Assembly (NCBI GenBank): GCA_949825025.1
Contig: OX463784.1
Location: 15,481,283 to 15,545,282 of the forward strand
Length of the DNA stretch: 64,000 nt
Direction of reading: 5' to 3'
Source: Siphlonurus alternatus
Lineage: Eukaryota > Arthropoda > Insecta > Ephemeroptera > Siphlonuridae
Both the position numbers and the translations under genes were made by a program. Within the stretch, counting starts at the first letter, position 1. The number at the start of each line of letters is the position of its first letter. Positions 48,372 to 61,346 of the stretch are shown here, piece after piece. Below the pieces are notes generated by a model, which did no database searches, had not been told where the DNA came from, and saw only the letters and a list, made by a program, of their open reading frames with translations.

Positions 48372-51300
48372 TTGTTATTGAATCTTCAAAATTCTTTCAT
48401 ATTTGAACTCCTAGGTTCCAATTACATGATGTCAGGTGTTTTCAGCATGATCGAGCTTAAATTTGAAGTTTTAGTCTTTTCAAGTTTTGCAGTTTTCACT
48501 GTTTTGAAGTTTAAGGCCTCAAAATCCGGCTTTTTTGTTTGTGATCGAATCTTCAAAATTCCTTCATATTCGTACTCCTAGGGTCCAATTACATGACGTC
48601 AGGTGTTTTCAGCATGATCGAGCTAAAATTTGAAGTTTTGGTTTTGCTAGGTTTTGCCTTTTTCTCTGTTTTGAAGTTTAAGGCCTCCAAATCCAGCTTT
48701 TTCGTTTGTAATTGAATTTTAAAAATTCCTTCATATTTGAACTCCTAGGGTCCAATTACATGGTTTCAGGTGTTTTCAGCATGATCGAGCTAAAATTAGA
48801 AGTTTGGTTTTGTCAGGTTTTGCCGTTTTCACTGTTTTGAAGTGTAAGGCCTTAAAATCCGGCTTTTTTGTGTGTTATTGAATCTTCAAAATTCTTTCAT
48901 ATTTGAACTCCAAGGGTCCAATTACATGACGTCAGGTGTTTTCAGCATGATCAAGCTAAAATAAGATGTTTTGGTTTTGTCAAGTTTTGCCGATTTCACT
49001 GTTTTGAAGTTGAAGGACTCAAAATCCGGCTTTTTTGTTTGTTAATGAATCTTCAATATTCTTTCATATTTAAAGTCCTAGGGTCCAATTAAATGACGTC
49101 AGGTGTTTTCAGCATGATCGAGCTAAAATTACAAGTTTTGGTTTTGTCAAGTTTTGCCGTTTTCACTGTTTTGAAGTTTAAGGCCTCAAAATCCTGCTTT
49201 TTTGTTTTTTATTGAATCTTTAAAATTTCTTCATATTAAAACTCCTAGGGTCCAATTACATGACGTCAGGTGTTTTCAGCATGATCGAGCTAAAATTAGA
49301 AGTTTTGGTCTTTTCAAGTTTTGCCGTTTTCACTGTTTTGAAGTTTAAGGCCTCAAAATCCGGCTTTTTTGTTTGTTATTAAATCTTCTAAATTCCTTCA
49401 TATTCGTACTCCTAGGGTCCAATTACATGACGTCAGGTGTTTTCAGCATGATCGAGCTAAAATTTGAAGTTTTGGTTTTGTCATGTTTTGCCGTTTTCAC
49501 TGTTTTGAAGTTTAAGGCCTCAAAATCCGGCTGTTTTGTTTGTTATTGAATCTTCAAAATTCTTTCATATTTGAACTCCTAGGTTCCAATTACATGACGT
49601 CAGGTGTTTTCAGCATGATCGAGCTAAAATTAGAAGTTTTGGTTTTGTCAAGTTTTGCCGTTTTCACTGTTTTGAAGTTTAAGGCCTCAAATTCTGGCTT
49701 TTTGTTTGTTATTTAATCTTCAAAATTCCTTCATATTTAAACTCCTAGGGTCCAATTACATGACGTCAGGTGTTTTCAGCATGATCGAGCTAAAATTTGA
49801 AGTTTTGGTTTTGTTAGGTTGTGCCTTTTTCTTTTTTTGAGGTTTAAGGCCTCAAAATCCGGCTTTTTTGTTTGTGATTGAATCTTCAAAATTCCTTCAT
49901 ATTTGAACTCCTAGGTTCCAATTATTTGACGTCAGGTGTTTTCAGCTTGATCGAGCTAAAATAAGAAGTTTTGGTTTTGTCAAGTTTTGCCGATTTCACT
50001 GATTTGAAGTTTAAGGCCTCAAAATCCTGCTTTTTTGTTTTTTATTGAATCTTCAAAATTTCTTCATTTTAAAACTCCTAGGGTCCAATAACATGACGTC
50101 AGGTGTTTTCAGCATGATCGAGCTAAAATTTGAAGTTTTGGTTTTGTCATGTTTTGCCGTTTTCACTGTTTTGAAGTTTAAGGCCTCAAAATCCGACTGT
50201 TTTGTTTGTTATTGAATCTTCAAAATTCTTTCATATTTGAACTCCTAGGTTCCAATTACATGACGTCAGGTGTTTTCAGCATGATCGAGCTAAAATTAGA
50301 AGTTTTGGTTTTGTCAAGTTTTGCCGTTTTCACTGTTTTGAAGTTTAAGGCCTCAAAATCCGGCTTTTTGTTTGTTATTTAATCTTCAAAATTCCTTCAT
50401 ATTTAAACTCCTAGGGTCCAATTACATGACGTCAGGTGTTTTCAGCATGATCGAGCTAAAATTTGAAGTTTTGGTTTTGTTAGGTTGTGCCTTTTTCTTT
50501 TTTTGAGGTTTAAGGCCTCAAAATCCGGCTTTTTTGTTTGTGATTGAATCTTCAAAATTCCTTCATATTTGAACTCCTAGGTTCCAATTATTTGACGTCA
50601 GGTGTTTTCAGCTTGATCGAGCTAAAATAAGAAGTTTTGGTTTTGTCAAGTTTTGCCGATTTCACTGATTTGAAGTTTAAGGCCTCAAAATCCTGCTTTT
50701 TTGTTTTTTATTGAATCTTCAAAATTTCTTCATTTTAAAACTCCTAGGGTCCAATAACATGACGTCAGGTGTTTTCAGCATGATCGAGCTAAAATTTGAA
50801 GTTTTGGTTTTGTTCAGTTTTGCCGTTTTCACTGTTTTGAAGTTTAAGGCCTCAAAATCCGGCTGTTTTGTTTGTTATTGAATCTTCAAAATTCTTTCAT
50901 ATTTGAACTCCTAGGTTCCAATTACATGACGTCAGGTGTTTTCAGCATGATCGAGCTAAAATTAGAAGTTTTGGTTTTGTCAAGTTTTGCCGTTTTCACT
51001 GTTTTGAAGTTTAAGGCCTTAAAATCCGCATTTTTTGTTTGTGATTGAATCTTCAAGATTCCTTCATATTTGAACTCTTACGTTAGGGTCCAATTACATG
51101 GTTTCAGGTGATTTCAGCATGATCGAGCTAAAATTAGAAGTTTTGGTGTTGTCAAGTTTTGCCGATTTCTCTGTTTTGAAGTTTAAGGCCTCAAAATCCG
51201 GCTTTTTTGTTTGTGATTGAATCTTCAAAATTCCTTCATATTTGAACTCCTAGGGTCTAATTATTTGACGTCAGGTGTTTTCAGCATGATCGAGAGAAAA

Positions 51301-52379
51301 TTAAATGTTTTGGTTTTGTCAAGTTTTGCCGTTTTCACTGTTTTGAAGTTTAAGGCCTCAAAATCCGGCTTTTTTGTTTGTTATTAAATCTTCTAAATTC
51401 CTTCATATTCGTACTCCTAGGGTCCAATTACATGACGTCAGGTGTTTTCAGCATGATCGAGCTAAAATTAGAAGTATTGGTTTTGTCAAGTTTTGCCGTT
51501 TTCACTGTTTTGAAGTTTAAGGCCTCAAAATCCGGCTTTTTTGTTTGTGATTGAATCTTCAAAATTCCTTCATATTTGAACTACTAGGGTCTAATTATTT
51601 GACGTCAGGTGTTTTCAGCATGATCGAGAGAAAATTAAATGTTTTGGTTTTGTCAATTTTTGCCGTTTTCACTGTTTTGAAGTTTAAGGCCTCAAAATCC
51701 GGCTTTTTTTTTTTATATTGAATCTTCAAAATTTCTTCATATTAAAACTCCTAGGGTCCAATTACATGACGTCAGGTGTTTTCAGCATGATCGAGCTAAA
51801 ATTAGTAGTTTTGGTTTTGTCAAGTTTTGCCGTTTTCACTGTTTTGAAGTTTAAGGCCTTAAAATCCGCCTTTTTTGTTTGTGATTGAATCTTCAAAATT
51901 CCTTCATATTTGAACTCTTAGGGTCCAATTACATGGTTTCAGGTGATTTCAGCATGATCGAGCTAAAATTAGAAGTTTTGGTGTTGTCAAGTTTTGCCGA
52001 TTTCTCTGTTTTGAAGTTTAAGGCCTCAAAATCCGGCTTTTTTGTTTGTGATTGAATCTTCAAAATTCCTTCATATTTGAACTACTAGGGTCTAATTATT
52101 TGACGTCAGGTGTTTTCAGCATGATCGAGAGAAAATTAAAAGTTTTGGTTTTGTCAAGTTTTGCCGATTTCTCTGTTTTGAAGTTTAAGGCCTCAAAATC
52201 CGGCTTTTTTGTTTGTGATTGAATCTTCAAAATTCCTTCATATTTGAACTACTAGGGTCTAATTATTTGACGTCAGGTGTTTTCAGCATGATCGAGAGAA
52301 AATTAAATGTTTTGGTTTTGTCAAGTTTTGCGGTTTTCACTGTTTTGAAGTATAAGGCCTCAAAATCCGGCTGTTTTGT
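48372..52379 (+). repeat. Growing HOR series, unit 2 (4,008 bp, 24 monomers)
   Basis: This follows unit 1 at offset 3,340 up to about 51,465. There unit 1 has an AAATTTGAAG monomer, while unit 2 has AAATTAGAAGTATTGG, followed by additional AGAGAAAATT, K-type, P/Q and R monomers, a net gain of four (668 bp). The added part resembles the K-P-Q-R family. It contains an 11-T run at 51,704-51,714 where related tails read TTTTTTGTTTTTTATTG, and AGAGAAAATTAAAAG near 52,130. The TTACGTTAGGG insertion is at 51,080. Confidence 0.83.
51704..51714 (+). repeat. 11-base T run in a monomer tail
   Basis: Eleven consecutive T residues replace the usual six T, G, six T arrangement seen in the corresponding monomer at 55,712. 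It is the longest homopolymer I noticed in the window. It may be a real G-to-T change with a small indel, or a sequencing or consensus error in a homopolymer. Confidence 0.8.
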
Positions 52380-55300
52380 TTGTTATTGAATCTTCAAAAT
52401 TCTTTCATATTTGAACTCCTAGGTTCCAATTACATGACGTCAGGTGTTTTCAGCATGATCGAGCTTAAATTTGAAGTTTTGGTCTTTTCAAGTTTTGCAG
52501 TTTTCACTGTTTTGAAGTTTAAGGCCTCAAAATCCGGCTTTTTTGTTTGTGATCGAATCTTCAAAATTCCTTCATATTCGTACTCCTAGGGTCCAATTAC
52601 ATGACGTCAGGTGTTTTCAGCATGATCGAGCTAAAATTTGAAGTTTTGGTTTTGCTAGGTTTTGCCTTTTTCTCTGTTTTGAAGTTTAAGGCCTCCAAAT
52701 CCAGCTTTTTCGTTTGTAATTGAATTTTAAAAATTCCTTCATATTTGAACTCCTAGGGTCCAATTACATGGTTTCAGGTGTTTTCAGCATGATCGAGCTA
52801 AAATTAGAAGTTTGGTTTTGTCAGGTTTTGCCGTTTTCACTGTTTTGAAGTGTAAGGCCTTAAAATCCGGCTTTTTTGTGTGTTATTGAATCTTCAAAAT
52901 TCTTTCATATTTGAACTCCAAGGGTCCAATTACATGACGTCAGGTGTTTTCAGCATGATCAAGCTAAAATAAGATGTTTTGGTTTTGTCAAGTTTTGCCG
53001 ATTTCACTGTTTTGAAGTTGAAGGACTCAAAATCCGGCTTTTTTGTTTGTTAATGAATCTTCAATATTCTTTCATATTTAAAGTCCTAGGGTCCAATTAA
53101 ATGACGTCAGGTGTTTTCAGCATGATCGAGCTAAAATTACAAGTTTTGGTTTTGTCAAGTTTTGCCGTTTTCACTGTTTTGAAGTTTAAGGCCTCAAAAT
53201 CCTGCTTTTTTGTTTTTTATTGAATCTTTAAAATTTCTTCATATTAAAACTCCTAGGGTCCAATTACATGACGTCAGGTGTTTTCAGCATGATCGAGCTA
53301 AAATTAGAAGTTTTGGTCTTTTCAAGTTTTGCCGTTTTCACTGTTTTGAAGTTTAAGGCCTCAAAATCCGGCTTTTTTGTTTGTTATTAAATCTTCTAAA
53401 TTCCTTCATATTCGTACTCCTAGGGTCCAATTACATGACGTCAGGTGTTTTCAGCATGATCGAGCTAAAATTTGAAGTTTTGGTTTTGTCATGTTTTGCC
53501 GTTTTCACTGTTTTGAAGTTTAAGGCCTCAAAATCCGGCTGTTTTGTTTGTTATTGAATCTTCAAAATTCTTTCATATTTGAACTCCTAGGTTCCAATTA
53601 CATGACGTCAGGTGTTTTCAGCATGATCGAGCTAAAATTAGAAGTTTTGGTTTTGTCAAGTTTTGCCGTTTTCACTGTTTTGAAGTTTAAGGCCTCAAAT
53701 TCTGGCTTTTTGTTTGTTATTTAATCTTCAAAATTCCTTCATATTTAAACTCCTAGGGTCCAATTACATGACGTCAGGTGTTTTCAGCATGATCGAGCTA
53801 AAATTTGAAGTTTTGGTTTTGTTAGGTTGTGCCTTTTTCTTTTTTTGAGGTTTAAGGCCTCAAAATCCGGCTTTTTTGTTTGTGATTGAATCTTCAAAAT
53901 TCCTTCATATTTGAACTCCTAGGTTCCAATTATTTGACGTCAGGTGTTTTCAGCTTGATCGAGCTAAAATAAGAAGTTTTGGTTTTGTCAAGTTTTGCCG
54001 ATTTCACTGATTTGAAGTTTAAGGCCTCAAAATCCTGCTTTTTTGTTTTTTATTGAATCTTCAAAATTTCTTCATTTTAAAACTCCTAGGGTCCAATAAC
54101 ATGACGTCAGGTGTTTTCAGCATGATCGAGCTAAAATTTGAAGTTTTGGTTTTGTCATGTTTTGCCGTTTTCACTGTTTTGAAGTTTAAGGCCTCAAAAT
54201 CCGACTGTTTTGTTTGTTATTGAATCTTCAAAATTCTTTCATATTTGAACTCCTAGGTTCCAATTACATGACGTCAGGTGTTTTCAGCATGATCGAGCTA
54301 AAATTAGAAGTTTTGGTTTTGTCAAGTTTTGCCGTTTTCACTGTTTTGAAGTTTAAGGCCTCAAAATCCGGCTTTTTGTTTGTTATTTAATCTTCAAAAT
54401 TCCTTCATATTTAAACTCCTAGGGTCCAATTACATGACGTCAGGTGTTTTCAGCATGATCGAGCTAAAATTTGAAGTTTTGGTTTTGTTAGGTTGTGCCT
54501 TTTTCTTTTTTTGAGGTTTAAGGCCTCAAAATCCGGCTTTTTTGTTTGTGATTGAATCTTCAAAATTCCTTCATATTTGAACTCCTAGGTTCCAATTATT
54601 TGACGTCAGGTGTTTTCAGCTTGATCGAGCTAAAATAAGAAGTTTTGGTTTTGTCAAGTTTTGCCGATTTCACTGATTTGAAGTTTAAGGCCTCAAAATC
54701 CTGCTTTTTTGTTTTTTATTGAATCTTCAAAATTTCTTCATTTTAAAACTCCTAGGGTCCAATAACATGACGTCAGGTGTTTTCAGCATGATCGAGCTAA
54801 AATTTGAAGTTTTGGTTTTGTTCAGTTTTGCCGTTTTCACTGTTTTGAAGTTTAAGGCCTCAAAATCCGGCTGTTTTGTTTGTTATTGAATCTTCAAAAT
54901 TCTTTCATATTTGAACTCCTAGGTTCCAATTACATGACGTCAGGTGTTATCAGCATGATCGAGCTAAAATTAGAAGTTTTGGTTTTGTCAAGTTTTGCCG
55001 TTTTCACTGTTGTGAAGTTTAAGGCCTTAAAATCCGCATTTTTTGTTTGTGATTGAATCTTCAAGATTCCTTCATATTTGAACTCTTACGTTAGGGTCCA
55101 ATTACATGGTTTCAGGTGATTTCAGCATGATCGAGCTAAAATTAGAAGTTTTGGTGTTGTCAAGTTTTGCCGATTTCTCTGTTTTGAAGTTTAAGGCCTC
55201 AAAATCCGGCTTTTTTGTTTGTGATTGAATCTTCAAAATTCCTTCATATTTGAACTCCTAGGGTCTAATTATTTGACGTCAGGTGTTTTCAGCATGATCG

Positions 55301-56554
55301 AGAGAAAATTAAATGTTTTGGTTTTGTCAAGTTTTGCCGTTTTCACTGTTTTGAAGTTTAAGGCCTCAAAATCCGGCTTTTTTGTTTGTTATTAAATCTT
55401 CTAAATTCCTTCATATTCGTACTCCTAGGGTCCAATTACATGACGTCAGGTGTTTTCAGCATGATCGAGCTAAAATTAGAAGTATTGGTTTTGTCAAGTT
55501 TTGCCGTTTTCACTGTTTTGAAGTTTAAGGCCTCAAAATCCGGCTTTTTTGTTTGTGATTGAATCTTCAAAATTCCTTCATATTTGAACTACTAGGGTCT
55601 AATTATTTGACGTCAGGTGTTTTCAGCATGATCGAGAGAAAATTAAATGTTTTGGTTTTGTCAATTTTTGCCGTTTTCACTGTTTTGAAGTTTAAGGCCT
55701 CAAAATCCGGCTTTTTTGTTTTTTATTGAATCTTCAAAATTTCTTCATATTAAAACTCCTAGGGTCCAATTACATGACGTCAGGTGTTTTCAGCATGATC
55801 GAGCTAAAATTAGTAGTTTTGGTTTTGTCAAGTTTTGCCGTTTTCACTGTTTTGAAGTTTAAGGCCTCAAAATCCGGCTGTTTTGTTTGTTATTGAATCT
55901 TCAAAATTCTTTCATATTTGAACTCCTAGGTTCCAATTACATGACGTCAGGTGTTTTCAGTATGATCGAGCTAAAATTAGAAGTTTTAGTTTTGTCAAGT
56001 TTTGCCGTTTTCACTGTTTTGAAGTTTAAGGCCTTAAAATCCGCCTTTTTTGTTTGTGATTGAATCTTCAAAATTCCTTCATATTTGAACTCTTAGGGTC
56101 CAATTACATGGTTTCAGGTGATTTCAGCATGATCGAGCTAAAATTAGAAGTTTTGGTGTTGTCAAGTTTTGCCGATTTCTCTGTTTTGAAGTTTAAGGCC
56201 TCAAAATCCGGCTTTTTTCTTTGTGATTGAATCTTCAAAATTCCTTCATATTTGAACTACTAGGGTCTAATTATTTGACGTCAGGTGTTTTCAGCATGAT
56301 CGAGAGAAAATTAAATGTTTTGGTTTTGTCAAGTTTTGCCGATTTCTCTGTTTTGAAGTTTAAGGCCTCAAAATCCGGCTTTTTTGTTTGTGATTGAATC
56401 TTCAAAATTCCTTCATATTTGAACTACTAGGGTCTAATTATTTGACGTCAGGTGTTTTCAGCATGATCGAGAGAAAATTAAATGTTTTGGTTTTGTCAAG
56501 TTTTGCGGTTTTCACTGTTTTGAAGTATAAGGCCTCAAAATCCGGCTGTTTTGT
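52380..56554 (+). repeat. Growing HOR series, unit 3 (4,175 bp, 25 monomers)
   Basis: This follows unit 2 at offset 4,008, including AGAAGTATTGG (51,471 and 55,479) and the TTACGTTAGGG insertion (55,088). At about 55,868 it has one more monomer than unit 2: a CCTAGGTTCC copy with AGTATGATCGAG and TTAGAAGTTTTAG, so the offset becomes 4,175. In unit 2 the two flanking monomers are fused into one (TTAGTAG at the front, CCTTAAAATCCGCC at the back), which suggests a one-monomer loss there. Private changes are GTGTTATCAGCATG near 54,945, TGTTGTGAAG near 55,009 and TTTTTTCTTTGTG near 56,213. Confidence 0.83.
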
Positions 56555-57484
56555 TTGTTATTGAATCTTCAAAATTCTTTCATATTTGAACTCCTAGGTT
56601 CCAATTACATGACGTCAGGTGTTTTCAGCATGATCGAGCTTAAATTTGAAGTTTTGGTCTTTTCAAGTTTTGCAGTTTTCACTGTTTTGAAGTTTAAGGC
56701 CTCAAAATCCGGCTTTTTTGTTTGTGATCGAATCTTCAAAATTCCTTCATATTCGTACTCCTAGGGTCCAATTACATGACGTCAGGTGTTTTCAGCATGA
56801 TCGAGCTAAAATTTGAAGTTTTGGTTTTGCTAGGTTTTGCCTTTTTCTCTGTTTTGAAGTTTAAGGCCTCCAAATCCAGCTTTTTCGTTTGTAATTGAAT
56901 TTTAAAAATTCCTTCATATTTGAACTCCTAGGGTCCAATTACATGGTTTCAGGTGTTTTCAGCATGATCGAGCTAAAATTAGAAGTTTGGTTTTGTCAAG
57001 TTTTGCCGTTTTCACTGTTTTGAAGTGTAAGGCCTTAAAATCCGGCTTTTTTGTGTGTTATTGAATCTTCAAAATTCTTTCATATTTGAACTCCAAGGGT
57101 CCAATTACATGACGTCAGGTGTTTTCAGCATGATCAAGCTAAAATAAGATGTTTTGGTTTTGTCAAGTTTTGCCGATTTCACTGTTTTGAAGTTTAAGGA
57201 CTCAAAATCCGGCTTTTTTGTTTGTTAATGAATCTTCAATATTCTTTCATATTTAAAGTCCTAGGGTCCAATTAAATGACGTCAGGTGTTTTCAGCATGA
57301 TCGAGCTAAAATTACAAGTTTTGGTTTTGTCAAGTTTTGCCGTTTTTCACTGTTTTGAAGTTTAAGGCCTCAAACTCCTGCTTTTTTGTTTTTTATTGAA
57401 TCTTCAAAATTTCTTCATATTAAAACTCCTAGGGTCCAATTACATGACGTCAGGTGTTTTCAGCATGATCGAGCTAAATTTTGA

Positions 57485-58776
57485 AGTTTTGGTTTTATTC
57501 AGTTTTGCCGTTTTCACTGTTTTGAAGTTGAAGGCCTCAAAATCTGGCTTTTTGTTTGTTATTGATCCTTCAAAATTCCTTCATATTCGTACTCCTAGGG
57601 TCCAATTACATGACGTCAGGTGTTTTCAGCATGATCGAGCTAAAATTTGAAGTTTTGGTTTTGTTAGGTTTTGCCTCTTTCTCTGTTTTGAAGTTTAAGG
57701 CCTCCAAATCCAGCTTTTTCGTTTGTAATTGAATTTTAAAAATTCCTTCATATTTGAACTCCTAGGGTCCAATTACATGGTTTCAGGTGTTTTCAGCATG
57801 ATCGAGCTAAAATTAGAAGTTTGGTTTTGTCAAGTTTTGCCGTTTTCACTGTTTTGAAGTGTAAGGCCTTAAAATCCGGCTTTTTTGTATGTTATTGAAT
57901 CTTCAAAATTTCTTCATATTTGAACTCCTAGGGTCCAATTATTTGACGTCAGGTGTTTTCTGCATGATTGAGCTAAAATTGGAAGTTTTGGTTTTGTCAT
58001 GTTTTGCCGGTTTCACTTTTTTTTGAAGTTTAAGGCCTCAAAATCCGGCTTTTTTGTGTTTTATTTAATCTTCAAAATTCTTTCATATTTGAACTCCTAG
58101 GGTCCAATTACATGACGTCAGGTGTTTTCAGCATGATCGAGCTAAATTTTGAAGTTTTGGTTTTGTTCAGTTTTGCCGTTTTCACTGTTTTGAAGTGTAA
58201 GGCCTCAAAATCTGGCTTTTTGTTTGTTATTGAATCTTCAAAATTCCTTCATATTCGTACTCCTAGGGTCCAATTACATGACGTCAGGTGTTTTCAGCAT
58301 GATCGAGTTAAAATTTGAAGTTTTGGTTTTGCTAGGTTTTGCCTTTTTCTCTGTTTTGAAGTTAAAGGCCTCCAAATCCAGCTTTTTCGTTTGTAATTGA
58401 ATTTTAAAAATTCCTTCATATTTGAACTCCTAGGGTCCAATTACATGGTTTCAGGTGTTTTCAGCATGATCGAGCTAAAATTAGAAGTTTGGTTTTGTCA
58501 GGTTTTGCCGTTTTCACTGTTTTGAAGTGTAAGGCCTTAAAATCCGGCTTTTTTGTGTGTTATTGAATCTTCAAAATTCTTTCATATTTGAACTCCAAGG
58601 GTCCAATTACATGACGTCAGGTGTTTTCAGCATGATCAAGCTAAAATAAGATGTTTTGGTTTTGTCAAGTTTTGCCGATTTCACTGTTTTGAAGTTGAAG
58701 GACTCAAAATCCGGCTTTTTTGTTTGTTAATGAATCTTCAATATTCTTTCATATTTAAAGTCCTAGGGTCCAATTA
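57485..58776 (+). repeat. Diverged monomer block, copy 1 of a 2,334-bp duplication
   Basis: This carries variants absent from the left 57 kb: GGTTTTATTCAG, AAGTTGAAGGCC, AAAATCTGGCTTTTTG, TTTTCTGCATGATTGAGC (57,957), CCGGTTTCAC followed by eight T residues (58,017-58,024), TTTTTGTGTTTTATTTAATC, GAGCTAAATTTTGAAG and TGAAGTTAAAGGCCTCC. All recur at +2,334. Private differences are TTGATCCTTC near 57,563 and TGCCTCTTTCTC near 57,671. More monomer-to-monomer divergence here suggests older or less homogenised copies. Confidence 0.8.
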
Positions 58777-59648
58777 CATGACGTCAGGTGTTTTCAGCAT
58801 GATCGAGCTAAAATTAGAAGTTTTGGTCTTTTCAAGTTTTGCCGTTTTCACTGTTTTGAAGTTTAAGGCCTCAAAATCCGGCTTTTTTGTTTGTTATTAA
58901 ATCTTCTAAATTCCTTCATATTCGTACTCCTAGGGTCCAATTACATGACGTCAGGTGTTTTCAGCATGATCGAGCTAAAATTTGAAGTTTTGGTTTTGTC
59001 ATGTTTTGCCGTTTTCACTGTTTTGAAGTTTAAGGCCTCAAAATCCGGCTGTTTTGTTTGTTATTGAATCTTCAAAATTCTTTCATATTTGAACTCCTAG
59101 GTTCCAATTACATGACGTCAGGTGTTTTCAGCATGATCGAGCTAAAATTAGAAGTTTTGGTTTTGTCAAGTTTTGCCGTTTTCACTGTTTTGAAGTTTAA
59201 GGCCTCAAATTCTGGCTTTTTGTTTGTTATTTAATCTTCAAAATTCCTTCATATTTAAACTCCTAGGGTCCAATTACATGACGTCAGGTGTTTTCAGCAT
59301 GATCGAGCTAAAATTTGAAGTTTTGGTTTTGTTAGGTTGTGCCTTTTTCTTTTTTTGAGGTTTAAGGCCTCAAAATCCGGCTTTTTTGTTTGTGATTGAA
59401 TCTTCAAAATTCCTTCATATTTGAACTCCTAGGTTCCAATTATTTGACGTCAGGTGTTTTCAGCTTGATCGAGCTAAAATAAGAAGTTTTGGTTTTGTCT
59501 AGTTTTGCCGATTTCACTGATTTGAAGTTTAAGGCCTCAAAATCCTGCTTTTTTGTTTTTTATTGAATCTTCAAAATTTCTTCATTTTAAAACTCCTAGG
59601 GTCCAATAACATGACGTCAGGTGTTTTCAGCATGATCGAGCTAAAATT
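58777..59648 (+). repeat. Copy of 53,267-54,138 between the two diverged blocks
   Basis: This matches unit 3 at offset 5,510, including TTCTGGCTTTTTG, GTTAGGTTGTGCC and the GTCCAATAACATG variant near 59,604. One private change is TTTTGTCTAGTTTTG near 59,496. It switches at about 59,649 from AAATTTGAAG to AAATTAGTAG. Confidence 0.78.
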
Positions 59649-59818
59649 AGTAGTTTTGGTTTTGTCAAGTTTTGCCGTTTTCACTGTTTTGAAGTTTAAG
59701 GCCTCAAAATCCGGCTGTTTTGTTTGTTATTGAATCTTCAAAATTCTTTCATATTTGAACTCCTAGGTTCCAATTACATGACGTCAGGTGTTTTCAGCAT
59801 GATCGAGCTAAAATTAGA

Positions 59819-61110
59819 AGTTTTGGTTTTATTCAGTTTTGCCGTTTTCACTGTTTTGAAGTTGAAGGCCTCAAAATCTGGCTTTTTGTTTGTTATTGAA
59901 TCTTCAAAATTCCTTCATATTCGTACTCCTAGGGTCCAATTACATGACGTCAGGTGTTTTCAGCATGATCGAGCTAAAATTTGAAGTTTTGGTTTTGTTA
60001 GGTTTTGCCTTTTTCTCTGTTTTGAAGTTTAAGGCCTCCAAATCCAGCTTTTTCGTTTGTAATTGAATTTTAAAAATTCCTTCATATTTGAACTCCTAGG
60101 GTCCAATTACATGGTTTCAGGTGTTTTCAGCATGATCGAGCTAAAATTAGAAGTTTGGTTTTGTCAAGTTTTGCCGTTTTCACTGTTTTGAAGTGTAAGG
60201 TCTTAAAATCCGGCTTTTTTGTATGTTATTGAATCTTCAAAATTTCTTCATATTTGAACTCCTAGGGTCCAATTATTTGACGTCAGGTGTTTTCTGCATG
60301 ATTGAGCTAAAATTGGAAGTTTTGGTTTTGTCATGTTTTGCCGGTTTCACTTTTTTTTGAAGTTTAAGGCCTCAAAATCCGGCTTTTTTGTGTTTTATTT
60401 AATCTTCAAAATTCTTTCATATTTGAACTCCTAGGGTCCAATTACATGACGTCAGGTGTTTTCAGCATGATCGAGCTAAATTTTGAAGTTTTGGTTTTGT
60501 TCAGTTTTGTCGTTTTCACTGTTTTGAAGTGTAAGGCCTCAAAATCTGGCTTTTTGTTTGTTATTGAATCTTCAAAATTCCTTCATATTCGTACTCCTAG
60601 GGTCCAATTACATGACGTCAGGTGTTTTCAGCATGATCGAGCTAAAATTTGAAGTTTTGGTTTTGCTAGGTTTTGCCTTTTTCTCTGTTTTGAAGTTAAA
60701 GGCCTCCAAATCCAGCTTTTTCGTTTGTAATTGAATTTTAAAAATTCCTTCATATTTGAACTCCTAGGGTCCAATTACATGGTTTCAGGTGTTTTCAGCA
60801 TGATCGAGCTAAAATTAGAAGTTTGGTTTTGTCAGGTTTTGCCGTTTTCACTGTTTTGAAGTGTAAGGCCTTAAAATCCGGCTTTTTTGTGTGTTATTGA
60901 ATCTTCAAAATTCTTTCATATTTGAACTCCAAGGGTCCAATTACATGACGTCAGGTGTTTTCAGCATGATCAAGCTAAAATAAGATGTTTTGGTTTTGTC
61001 AAGTTTTGCCGATTTCACTGTTTTGAAGTTGAAGGACTCAAAATCCGGCTTTTTTGTTTGTTAATGAATCTTCAATATTCTTTCATATTTAAAGTCCTAG
61101 GGTCCAATTA
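59819..61110 (+). repeat. Diverged monomer block, copy 2 of a 2,334-bp duplication
   Basis: This matches 57,485-58,776 at a constant offset of 2,334 bp (14 monomers less four bases), including the eight-T run at 60,351-60,358. Differences noticed are AAGGTCTTAAAATCC near 60,197 and TTTTGTCGTTTTC near 60,507. It ends where the TTTAAAGTCC monomer reads AAATGACG here but ACATGACG in copy 1. Confidence 0.8.
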
Positions 61111-61346
61111 AATGACGTCAGGTGTTTTCAGCATGATCGAGCTAAAATTACAAGTTTTGGTTTTGTCAAGTTTTGCCGTTTTCACTGTTTTGAAGTTTAA
61201 GGCCTCAAAATCCTGCTTTTTTGTTTTTTATTGAATCTTTAAAATTTCTTCATATTAAAACTCCTAGGGTCCAATTACATGACGTCAGGTGTTTTCAGCA
61301 TGATCGAGCTAAAATTAGAAGTTTTGGTCTTTTCAAGTTTTGCCGA

